Program-made: the position numbers and the translations under genes | Shown: in pieces, positions 14,184 to 22,631 of the stretch | Layout of the letters: each line of letters begins with the position of its first letter | Position numbering within the stretch: position 1 is the stretch's first letter | DNA from: Thermoplasmatota archaeon | GTDB lineage: Archaea; Thermoplasmatota; Penumbrarchaeia; JANQNL01 | Assembly: GCA_028279585.1 (NCBI GenBank) | Contig: JANQNL010000035.1 | Coordinates: forward strand, 1 to 40,802 | Reading direction: 5' to 3' | Length of the DNA stretch: 40,802 nt | Notes under the pieces: model-generated | Database searches by the model: none | The model's input: the letters and a program-made list of their open reading frames with translations, nothing else | Told to the model about the DNA's origin: nothing

Positions 14184-17100
14184 CCTCTCCACCCCACTCG
14201 TCCTCCTCCTCTATCCCCTCAGGAAGCATCTCCCTCTCGCTTACATGAGCGGCCATTGGGTCTGCGAAGTCCTCTGGCATATCAGCCTCGGGTTCTTCCA
14301 TAGGAGTCTCGACCTCAGGTTCCTCGACCTCGGGAGTCTCAACCTCTGGCTGAACTGGAGCAGAGACTACAGGCCTGGCCTGCATGGCCTTCTTCACAGC
14401 TTCGGTCTCGGCCTTCTCCTTGAACGGATCAGTACCCGAGACCTCTGCCTCAAGGACCACTTCCTCTGGTGGCTCCTCCTCTTCTGGTTCTTCTTCCTGA
14501 ACAGGTTCGCTCTTCTTTCCACGCATGACCATGAAGATGGCCATGCCAATGACAACGAGTACAAGTAAAGCAATGACCGCAACTAGACCCAAGACCAATG
14601 CCGTGTTGTCCATGGATGTGGAACCACCTCCATCTCCCCCATCGGTCGTGTTACCAGAACCACCATCAGTGGAACCACCATCAGTTGTGTTGCCGGAACC
14701 TCCATCTGTGGAACCTCCATCACCTGACCCACCATCGGTACTACCACCATCTCCTCCATCCGTCCCATTCCCACTTCCCACATCACTTCTCCCATCTCCA
14801 CCGTCGGTCCCATTGCCATCTCCACCGTCACCACCATCTGTTCCGTTCCCGTCACCTCCATCTCCCCCATCCGTTCCGTTTGGATCACCGTCCCCACCGT
14901 CGATCCCGTTCGGGTCCACGGGGTCAGGGATCGCATTTACCGTGAACAGGACAGATTCTGTATCATAAGCACCAGCAAGGTCCGTGACGTTCAGGAGGAC
15001 CTCATGGACGCCAGCTGTTAGATTGAGAACGATGTTCTTTCCAATCCCGATAACGCCAGTGATGTTCGATGTCCATGTGAACGCCAGCTCGTCGAACGGC
15101 AGGTCTAGGTCGTAGGCCGATCCCTGGACAGGTACTTCCGTCCCTTCATCGACCTCGGTAATCGGAATAGAGATTGCGGCATCGTATGGTGCATCATTTG
15201 TAGCAAGCACTGTGATGTTGATAGTGTCCGATATCTCGAACTCACCATCTGAAGCGAAGAACGTCAGCTCCTCCGAACCGTTCCAATCCGCATCTGGGAT
15301 GAGCGTTGCGTTCTTGAGCTGGATATTGACAGTGAGCTTGTTATCTCCCTCTACCTTGAACACCAGTAGCTCTGTATCGATGTCACCGAACCAATCCACA
15401 AGGGATATGTTGTGGGAACTGTCTTCATTGAACACCTGTGTCCCAGGGTTCGCTATGATGTGGGGAGCATCGTTAACTGGGTTCACGGTCACTGTGAGGT
15501 TGTCCTTGATCTCCAGGGGACCATCATCCCCCACGAACGTGATGTTCTCGAACCCGCTCCAGTCAGCCTCAGGATCGAACTGGGCAGTCCCGTTGGAATG
15601 GATGACAACAGTGACCTTGTCCTCTCCCTCGGACCTGTAGGTCAGAACGTCCCCATCGATGTCATCGAACCAATCTGTGATGTTCAAGTAAGCTGTGGTA
15701 TCCTCGTCCATCACCACATCACCAGGGTGCGTATCGATATGTGGGTTGTCGTTGGTGTTGACAACGTTCAGGGTAAAGACCGTCCTGTCCCATCCTCCAT
15801 TCCCGTCATGGACCGTGATGTTCACATCGAACGAACCTACCTCATCGTTGGTCGGTGTCCCATTGATCTCCCCGGTAGTTGAATTGAAGTTCAGCCAATA
15901 GGCGGTGGTGTTTATCTCCCATGTGATGGTGCCCTGGCCATCATCATCAGTGTCATAATCGACCTGGTAGAACGAGTCCTCATCGACGCTTGTCTGGTCC
16001 GATGTAAGGATGCTCGGGTTTGCGTTAGCAACAGTTATGGTGAAGTTCCTCTCGAAGTATCTGTAGTAACCGTCTGTGGCGTTGATGTGGGCGAAATAGG
16101 AACCCACCTCATTGTTGACAGGTGTTCCCTCCAGCGTCATGGTGGACTGGTTCGCAGATAGCCACGATGCGTTGGTATGCATGTCCAGGGAAGCGATGTT
16201 CTCACCGATCGAAGTGTAAGCGCTCGAATAGAGGATATCTTCCATAGCGCTCTCGATGTTCGTATCTGGCTTGAGTTCGAAAGTATCCACGACCACCACG
16301 CTGCAATCCCTTGATGGATCAACAAAGGAAGATACATTGATGAGCTCATGCAATGATGCTCCTATCCATGGAATGAACTCTCTGCTCCTATCCCTGACCT
16401 CGACCTTACCACGATAGACACCTGTGTTCAGGCCGGTCTCGTAGAGCGGATAGATGTAGCCTATCGGATCGGTCCCGCTGGAAATTATCCTGACCGTAGC
16501 GATGTCTTTGCGAGATGAGTTCCCATCGGTACCACGCAGCTCAAAGTAGAGCGTGTTGTTCATCATGATCCCGCGGCAGGGTTTGGTGTAACCGGCATTG
16601 TGGTAAGCCTTCACGGAGGTCACCGTTGATGGCTGGGAGTTGTGATCAGGATAGATAAGATACGCCTGGCCACTGTCAGTGCCTCCTTCTTCGTTCGAGG
16701 AGGAGCCCACCATCATATCGGCATATCCATCCCCATTGACATCCCCTGTCATGCATACTGTCGTTCCTGAGTAGTCCCAGGCCACCTCGCCAGTAAAGGT
16801 AGCAGCGGCAGTGTTGTAGGATGTGTCCATTGCCCAGCCAGAAGCCTTACCGAGGTACAGATATGATCTGCCAGCATTGGACTTGCCGCCTGGATTATAG
16901 TCTCTGGCCGCTACAATGAAGTCATCGTAACCATCCCCATTCACATCACCACCGCAGTCCAACCACATTCCGAACTTGCCCCCATTTCCCTCAATGGATG
17001 CATTTGCATTGGCCAATGATGTGACAGCCGTGGGCCACCCACTCTTCCTGCCGAAGAGGATGTAAGCAGCTCCGTAGTTGCTGTTACCACCATACTTGGC

Positions 17101-18090
17101 TCCAACGATAACATCAGCGAGACCATCTCCATTGAGGTCTCCGCCACCAGCAGTGGACATGCTTGCCTCGTCGTTCGATGCTTCACCGATATAGGTGACA
17201 TTTGCATCAGTGACAGCAGTATTCCTCTTCCAACCAGAGTGGTTACCGAAGAAGATGTAGACCTCACCTTCATCATTACCACCACCACCATCTCCGCTTA
17301 TCGCGAAATCATCCAGGCCATCTCCATCGATATCTCCAAGACCAGCTACATCTCCTCCAACGTAGTTCCACGTCTCCTTGCCAATGAACGATGCATCAGC
17401 CTGGCCTAGGCCCTTGTTCTTTATCCAACCAGTGGCCTTTCCAAGGATGAGATAAGCTTGGCCGTAATATTCAGCACCCCCCTCACTATCCCGGGGAGCA
17501 CCTATTAGGAAGTCATCAAATCCATCGCCATTGACGTCTCCGGCACTATCGAGCCCTAGACCAGCATAAGCATAGTTGCGCTCACCTAGATAGGACGCAT
17601 TAGCATTGGACATGGAGGTGGTAGCTCCACCGCCTAACCATGTTCCTCCGAAGACAACATAGACCTTACCGTTGTCTGTATACCCGGAATTGATCGAGTA
17701 TGCGCCCAACAAGATATCGTCATACCCATCACCATTCACATCCCCAGCACCAGCAACCCTACTTCCTAGCTTCCCCAACCCACCTTCACCGTTGAACGTA
17801 TGATCTGCATACGAGGTGGAAAGGTCCATGGTCCCGCCAGATGCGTTGCCGAGGAAGAGATACGCCTTATTCCCGTCTGCAGTGCCGATGATCATGTCAT
17901 CATATCCATCGCCATTGACATCCCCAGCTATATCGATACATCCAGCCAAGCGGCTATCAACAGGTCCATGGAACGACCCATCCACATTCCCCAGCTCTGT
18001 ATCTCCTGAATAGAGCAGTGCCTGCGCTGGTAGCATGCATGTCAGGAGTAATAGACCAAGGCCAATAGCTGTAAGGAGGATAGTTCTCAC
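14176..18090 (-). CDS. Integrin-like FG-GAP surface protein, membrane anchored, without cytoplasmic domain
   Basis: 1304 residues. A signal peptide (about 1-24) is followed by exactly seven FG-GAP repeats of the type GDVNGDGYDDMIIGT (about 45-485), each with a DxDxD-like Ca-binding loop, forecasting a seven-bladed propeller as in integrin alpha chains. Then come a domain of unknown type (about 500-620), two putative Ig modules (EGTPVNNEVGS, NGTPTNDEVGS), cadherin-like repeats (DEDTTAYLNITDWFDD, NEDSSHNISLVDWFGD), a Gly-Asp-Asn-Thr linker, one TM helix (about 1164-1188) and a 115-residue acidic, proline-rich tail. Many NxS/T sequons. GTG start with AGGTGG 4 nt upstream. Binding partner unknown. 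Confidence 0.88.
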   Translation of the reverse strand: MRTILLTAIGLGLLLLTCMLPAQALLYSGDTELGNVDGSFHGPVDSRLAGCIDIAGDVNGDGYDDMIIGTADGNKAYLFLGNASGGTMDLSTSYADHTFNGEGGLGKLGSRVAGAGDVNGDGYDDILLGAYSINSGYTDNGKVYVVFGGTWLGGGATTSMSNANASYLGERNYAYAGLGLDSAGDVNGDGFDDFLIGAPRDSEGGAEYYGQAYLILGKATGWIKNKGLGQADASFIGKETWNYVGGDVAGLGDIDGDGLDDFAISGDGGGGNDEGEVYIFFGNHSGWKRNTAVTDANVTYIGEASNDEASMSTAGGGDLNGDGLADVIVGAKYGGNSNYGAAYILFGRKSGWPTAVTSLANANASIEGNGGKFGMWLDCGGDVNGDGYDDFIVAARDYNPGGKSNAGRSYLYLGKASGWAMDTSYNTAAATFTGEVAWDYSGTTVCMTGDVNGDGYADMMVGSSSNEEGGTDSGQAYLIYPDHNSQPSTVTSVKAYHNAGYTKPCRGIMMNNTLYFELRGTDGNSSRKDIATVRIISSGTDPIGYIYPLYETGLNTGVYRGKVEVRDRSREFIPWIGASLHELINVSSFVDPSRDCSVVVVDTFELKPDTNIESAMEDILYSSAYTSIGENIASLDMHTNASWLSANQSTMTLEGTPVNNEVGSYFAHINATDGYYRYFERNFTITVANANPSILTSDQTSVDEDSFYQVDYDTDDDGQGTITWEINTTAYWLNFNSTTGEINGTPTNDEVGSFDVNITVHDGNGGWDRTVFTLNVVNTNDNPHIDTHPGDVVMDEDTTAYLNITDWFDDIDGDVLTYRSEGEDKVTVVIHSNGTAQFDPEADWSGFENITFVGDDGPLEIKDNLTVTVNPVNDAPHIIANPGTQVFNEDSSHNISLVDWFGDIDTELLVFKVEGDNKLTVNIQLKNATLIPDADWNGSEELTFFASDGEFEISDTINITVLATNDAPYDAAISIPITEVDEGTEVPVQGSAYDLDLPFDELAFTWTSNITGVIGIGKNIVLNLTAGVHEVLLNVTDLAGAYDTESVLFTVNAIPDPVDPNGIDGGDGDPNGTDGGDGGDGNGTDGGDGGDGNGTDGGDGRSDVGSGNGTDGGDGGSTDGGSGDGGSTDGGSGNTTDGGSTDGGSGNTTDGGDGGGSTSMDNTALVLGLVAVIALLVLVVIGMAIFMVMRGKKSEPVQEEEPEEEEPPEEVVLEAEVSGTDPFKEKAETEAVKKAMQARPVVSAPVQPEVETPEVEEPEVETPMEEPEADMPEDFADPMAAHVSEREMLPEGIEEEDEWGGEVE
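14627..14925. repeat. Minisatellite-like DNA encoding the Gly/Asp/Asn/Thr stalk
   Basis: Degenerate short repeats encode runs of the types GGDGNGTDGGDG and GGSTDGGSGNTTDGG (minus strand) between the last extracellular domain and the TM helix of the 1304-aa protein. The many NGT and NTT sequons make it a likely heavily glycosylated stalk. Repeat number may vary between strains. Confidence 0.75.
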
Positions 18091-18093
18091 TGC

Positions 18094-18133
18094 ACCACCT
18101 TCGATGAGATATCGACCTCGCGGGTGCTATATG
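18094..18133 (-). promoter_or_regulatory. Promoter and Shine-Dalgarno of the 1304-aa gene
   Basis: CATATAG (minus strand, about 18127-18133) is a TATA-like element. AGGTGGTG (18093-18100) precedes the GTG start at 18090 by a few nt and supports that start. The gap to the 1460-aa gene is only 91 nt, so the two genes may also be co-transcribed. Confidence 0.45.
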
Positions 18134-18181
18134 TGGTTTACTACTAAATTTGAAATAAAGAGGCATGTGATTTCTCAAATC

Positions 18182-21100
18182 TCAATCGCTGTATTCGTCG
18201 TTCATGAGCTTCTCAACAAACTCCTCCACACCAGCGATAGAGTCTACATCTCCCTCCCAATCCTCGAACGCATCCCCCATCTTCTCCTCAACCTCTCTCT
18301 TCATTCGAATGAGATGGTCGGCCACTTCCCTGTTCTCCCTATCTCGGGTGATACCGACAACTGTGATGTACTGGCCAGGCTCGATGAGGATGGTGAACTC
18401 CGCCATCTCAAGTCTACGAAGTGAAGCGTTCCTCTTGGCAAAGGAATCTGCAACGAACGACTGGACAGCTGTGAGCATACCAGAGAGGACATCCTTGTCT
18501 ATCTCGGAAGATTCGTCCCTTGCATAGTGCTGCATCAGGAGGCCTTCCTTGGAGATCACCAGGACCTCTTCGAGTGAGTAATCACTTGTGGAACCTGCGC
18601 TGGAAACGATCGTCGCAGGAGGTAAAGCCAGTAGGTCTGGCTTGATGCTCTGGGCGGGGGCCTCATCCCCCTCGGTCCCCCACTGCTCTAGCTGTAGTTC
18701 GGACTGCTCAGCACCGACAAGCCCTGGTTCGATGGTCTCTGGAGGTTCGTCCTCGATCATGTCCTCAGGTCCCATGACCTTGGGTTCTATGGGTGCAGGG
18801 CCATCAGATGGTAGTAGGGGTTTGGCCTGTGCTGCAGCAAGCTCTCTTTCCTTGAAGATGTCACCAGATTCTGCTTCCGGAACAATGGCATCCGCTGAGC
18901 TGTGGGTTGCCTTGTCAATGGTCGGGAGTTCCTCCTCCTCGGGCTTCTTCCGCGACCGCATTACCACAGCAATTATCGATGCCATGATTATCAGCAAGAT
19001 AAATGCACCCAGGATGACGAGCACAATGATCCAGAAGAGTCCAAGCTGGTCGTTGGTGCCTCCACCGCCGTCACCTCCGTCCTGGGTCCCGCCTCCGTCT
19101 GTGCCGGTGGTGTTCTCCAGCACCGTGACGTTGAATGTGATCACAGTACTTGTCAGACCATCATTGACATCAACTCTGATGGTGTATCTTCTTGCCGCGG
19201 TGGTGTTTGGAACGTTCCAGGTTATCATCCCATCTCTATCAATGAAGAATCCTACCTCAGAGATTCCCGTGATCTGGTATGTTAGATCATCATCATCTGA
19301 TGCTTCAACCTGGACCTTCAATGTCTCTCCAGCTACAACGGTCTGATCTTCGATAGCATCCACATCTGGAGGATCGTTCTCGGATGGGTCCTTGACTGAG
19401 ATCTGGAACTCATACCAGACCGTCCGGAATCCATCTGAGATCGACAGGTTCAGTGTGTTCATTCCCTTCTGTGAATCATATGGAGTCCAGGTGATCGTAC
19501 GTTCATCAAGGATCATTCCAGATTGGTAGGTGATGAGTTTGATGTCCAGATCATCGCCGTCTGCATCGAACACATCCATCTCCCACTCCCACTCCACATC
19601 CATGAAAGCGGTCAGGAGGGGTGTGTTATTCAACACTGGTGCAGAGTTCTGTGATGGATCAAAGACAGTGATAGTGAACTCGTAATAGATGGTCACATTA
19701 CCATCGTTAGCACTGACATTGATAACATAGACTCCAGCCTCTGGCGGTGTCCAATCGATAGTACCTGTGGACTTCCCTATCGTGATATTGCTCGTATGAA
19801 TGGAGCTAACAGCATAGGTGACAGCATCCCACACATCAATATCGAGTGCCAATGTGTTGTTGCTGATACTATCTCCCAAGGCAATTGTCTTCGATTCTAA
19901 CTGCTTCGTCCAATAAGGATCATCGTTCAAGTTCACAACCTGAACAACGAATGAGATATTGTCAGATGCATCCCTCTTGTCAGTGACGGTGAGGTTCACC
20001 CACCAAAATCCAACATCACCATTGTTCGGAGTGCCGTACAACGCTCCTGTTGTCTCGTTGAAGAACAACCAGTCCGCCGTGGTGAAGAACGTCCAAGTAT
20101 GCGTTTCGGCCGCGTCCGGGTCGGACACACCGAAGGTAATATTGTAGTCCCTATCCTGATCGATCGCATTGGCGAAAAGACCGGTTATCACAGGATCATG
20201 GTTCTGAACCGAGACATTGAGCTTGTAGCTTCTAACAGCGTATCCATGGTTCCCATCGTGAACTGTTATACTCATGTCGTAAGACTCTTCCAAACCATTA
20301 TTGGGTCTGCCATATAGGGTGCCATTGTTAGGCCCTAAATTCAACCATGGTGGGATATCTTGGGCATCCCATGTGATCGTTCCCTGACCATCATCGGTGG
20401 AGTTCAGGTCATATTCGAAATATTCTCCGGCCCAAATGTCTGATGGAGGTGTTCCATTTATCTCGGGAGCAACGTTCGAGACATTCACGATATACTCTCT
20501 CACAAGAACATCTGGACCATTTCGAACCACGACTGTGAAGTTCGTCTCGCCGACGTTCTCATTTGTGGGAGTGAGATGGAGTGATCGGGTAGGTTCATCC
20601 CAAACCATCCATTCGTCAGAGTGATCAACGTTCCAAGTAGCTGGTTCAGGTGTGCATGTGAAATTGATGAAGTGGTCAGTGTCCTCCAGTATGACATGTG
20701 CTTGTTCGGATGGCTCAAGATCGAACGACGCAGATACCACGACTGTACTGAACACTGATGGTGTGTGCCATGCTGCAACTGTTATAGTGCTGCCAGGTGG
20801 TGCGCCGATCTCATGATGGCGCTTGTAGGTGACGTTCTCAACTGAAAAGGTTCCTATGAACTTGTGTGTATCATTACCCGTCTCGTTCAGAGTTAAAATG
20901 AACCCGACGGGATCATTATCAGAAGTGACCTTGACGTTGAAAACGTCTCGTAGGATATCATTACCTCCAACCCCATCGGTCTGGACGACAACATGAATAC
21001 TGTCGCTTGTGTTGACAATTGTGGCCTCTGTTCCATAAAATGAAGATGGATACAATTTCAACCAGGTCGGATCGGTATGATGCTGGTTTGTCTCAGGATA

Positions 21101-22564
21101 GACGATGTATGTCTTTCCACAGTTGCTGTAGGCATCTGTATGGGTCTGTGCTCCGATGATCAGGTCATCGTACCCGTCACCATTGAAATCCCCACCTCCA
21201 TCCACATTATACCCTGATTGATCATTATCTGGTCCCTCTCCTACGAACGATGCGTTCGCCACCAGGTCTACATTGGATGATACAGACCAGCTTCCACCAT
21301 GCCCAAGCATGAGATGTGTCTCACCCTCATCGCTGTTCTCGCCATTTGCTCCAACAACGAAGTCGCCGTATCCATCACCATTGACGTCACCTGCACCAGC
21401 AACACAAACACCAAGGTTAGTGTTCGTAGTAATTCCAGTGACGAGCATATCTGCATGTGTATTGTCCAATGCGGTGCTGGGCCAATCGACCATTCCGAGA
21501 TAAACAGCGAAGAGACCTGTCTTGTCCCCATCGTCATAATTGAATGCTCCAACAAGGATCTCATCGAACCCGTCCTTATTGACATCACCAGCACCATCGA
21601 CCCATTGTCCGAAGTTATCCCTCTGATCTCGATTATAGATGGCTACATCTGCATGGAAATCGATGTTCCCACTGGTTGTCCAGCCCCCTTTCTTACCAAA
21701 GATCGCATAGGCAGCGCCCCTATAGGTCGTTGGTGTATTCGACCACCCGGGGGAACCGATGACCAGATCATCGATACCGTCACCATCTAGATCTCCGGCA
21801 TTGTTGACACAATTGCCTAGATATGAATCATCCTGTTCTCCGGTGAAGTGCACATCTGCAGTGGTCAATGAAACATTCCTACCAAGATCGTCGCTCTTTC
21901 CCCAGAAGACGTAGACCCTACCTTTGTTCACTCCAACAGTACTGAACCTTCCTAGACCAAAGACCAGATCGGAATGCCCATCGTTGTTGTAGTCACCACC
22001 ACACATCCCATACCCCGCTTCTGCATTGATATGGATACCTAAAAAGGAAGCATTGGCCACATCTGTGATGTTCATATCTACGTCCCAGTGATCTGGTCTT
22101 CCATAGACGAGATATATTTTTCCTCTATCCTCGAAACCTTTGGAATATCCAGGCGCCCCAATGAGGATATCGTCATACCCATCTCCATTGACATCGCCAG
22201 CTCCAACGACCCTTCGTCCAAGGCGGTCCATCGAACTCTCACCAATGAAGGATGCGTTCGCGGTGTTGATATCCTCATTGAAACCCCAGACATCCTTTCC
22301 CCCGAACATGATGTAAACCTTTCCAGTATGGGCCCCGTTAGTATCATTCCCAGGAGCTCCTATTCCGACATCGTCATAGCCATCACCGTTCACATCCCCC
22401 AGGAAGGCTACGGACATCCCCACTTCTTCCTGGGCAGCCGTCCCAATGAACGAGACATCCACAACACCAAGCCCGGTGTTAAGATTGTATGATGATCCTG
22501 TTGGAAGAAATGCTAGGCACATGAAGATGAGCACCGCTGCAGCAAATAGGGTTACCCTTCGCAT
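18182..22564 (-). CDS. Integrin-like FG-GAP receptor with cytoplasmic roadblock/longin-like domain
   Basis: 1460 residues. Signal peptide (about 1-25), then seven FG-GAP repeats (GDVNGDGYDDVGIGAPG to GDFNGDGYDDLIIGAQ, about 35-490). A stalk of a unique domain and several putative Ig/cadherin-like modules follows (NGTPPSDIWAGEYFEYDLN; YGTPNNGDVGFWWVNLTV), then a Gly-rich linker and a TM helix (about 1178-1201). The cytoplasmic part is about 130 disordered residues plus a folded domain (about 1328-1455) with order strand-strand-helix-strands-helix: EVLVISKEGLLMQHY, DKDVLSGMLTAVQSFVADSF, LRRLEMAEFTILIEPG, YITVVGITRD. This resembles roadblock/longin folds that regulate small GTPases; that function is inference. 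Leaderless TATA 28 nt upstream. Confidence 0.88.
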   Translation of the reverse strand: MRRVTLFAAAVLIFMCLAFLPTGSSYNLNTGLGVVDVSFIGTAAQEEVGMSVAFLGDVNGDGYDDVGIGAPGNDTNGAHTGKVYIMFGGKDVWGFNEDINTANASFIGESSMDRLGRRVVGAGDVNGDGYDDILIGAPGYSKGFEDRGKIYLVYGRPDHWDVDMNITDVANASFLGIHINAEAGYGMCGGDYNNDGHSDLVFGLGRFSTVGVNKGRVYVFWGKSDDLGRNVSLTTADVHFTGEQDDSYLGNCVNNAGDLDGDGIDDLVIGSPGWSNTPTTYRGAAYAIFGKKGGWTTSGNIDFHADVAIYNRDQRDNFGQWVDGAGDVNKDGFDEILVGAFNYDDGDKTGLFAVYLGMVDWPSTALDNTHADMLVTGITTNTNLGVCVAGAGDVNGDGYGDFVVGANGENSDEGETHLMLGHGGSWSVSSNVDLVANASFVGEGPDNDQSGYNVDGGGDFNGDGYDDLIIGAQTHTDAYSNCGKTYIVYPETNQHHTDPTWLKLYPSSFYGTEATIVNTSDSIHVVVQTDGVGGNDILRDVFNVKVTSDNDPVGFILTLNETGNDTHKFIGTFSVENVTYKRHHEIGAPPGSTITVAAWHTPSVFSTVVVSASFDLEPSEQAHVILEDTDHFINFTCTPEPATWNVDHSDEWMVWDEPTRSLHLTPTNENVGETNFTVVVRNGPDVLVREYIVNVSNVAPEINGTPPSDIWAGEYFEYDLNSTDDGQGTITWDAQDIPPWLNLGPNNGTLYGRPNNGLEESYDMSITVHDGNHGYAVRSYKLNVSVQNHDPVITGLFANAIDQDRDYNITFGVSDPDAAETHTWTFFTTADWLFFNETTGALYGTPNNGDVGFWWVNLTVTDKRDASDNISFVVQVVNLNDDPYWTKQLESKTIALGDSISNNTLALDIDVWDAVTYAVSSIHTSNITIGKSTGTIDWTPPEAGVYVINVSANDGNVTIYYEFTITVFDPSQNSAPVLNNTPLLTAFMDVEWEWEMDVFDADGDDLDIKLITYQSGMILDERTITWTPYDSQKGMNTLNLSISDGFRTVWYEFQISVKDPSENDPPDVDAIEDQTVVAGETLKVQVEASDDDDLTYQITGISEVGFFIDRDGMITWNVPNTTAARRYTIRVDVNDGLTSTVITFNVTVLENTTGTDGGGTQDGGDGGGGTNDQLGLFWIIVLVILGAFILLIIMASIIAVVMRSRKKPEEEELPTIDKATHSSADAIVPEAESGDIFKERELAAAQAKPLLPSDGPAPIEPKVMGPEDMIEDEPPETIEPGLVGAEQSELQLEQWGTEGDEAPAQSIKPDLLALPPATIVSSAGSTSDYSLEEVLVISKEGLLMQHYARDESSEIDKDVLSGMLTAVQSFVADSFAKRNASLRRLEMAEFTILIEPGQYITVVGITRDRENREVADHLIRMKREVEEKMGDAFEDWEGDVDSIAGVEEFVEKLMNDEYSD

Positions 22565-22588
22565 CGGTTCTAGAAATTAGTGATTAGG

Positions 22589-22596
22589 TATAAAAC
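22589..22596 (-). promoter_or_regulatory. TATA box of the 1460-aa receptor gene
   Basis: GTTTTATA on the minus strand, centred 28 nt before ATG 22564, the spacing of a leaderless transcript. Confidence 0.55.
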
Positions 22597-22631
22597 TTAG
22601 GCGTGTGTATGTGCGAATTGAGGGATTAGTG

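Noticed and set aside
14525-14968. Pro/Ser- and His-rich ORFs opposite the stalk of the 1304-aa protein, and a possible CRISPR array
   Set aside because: They are the reverse reading of the Gly/Asp/Thr repeats. The repeats are short, degenerate and in frame, without unique spacers.
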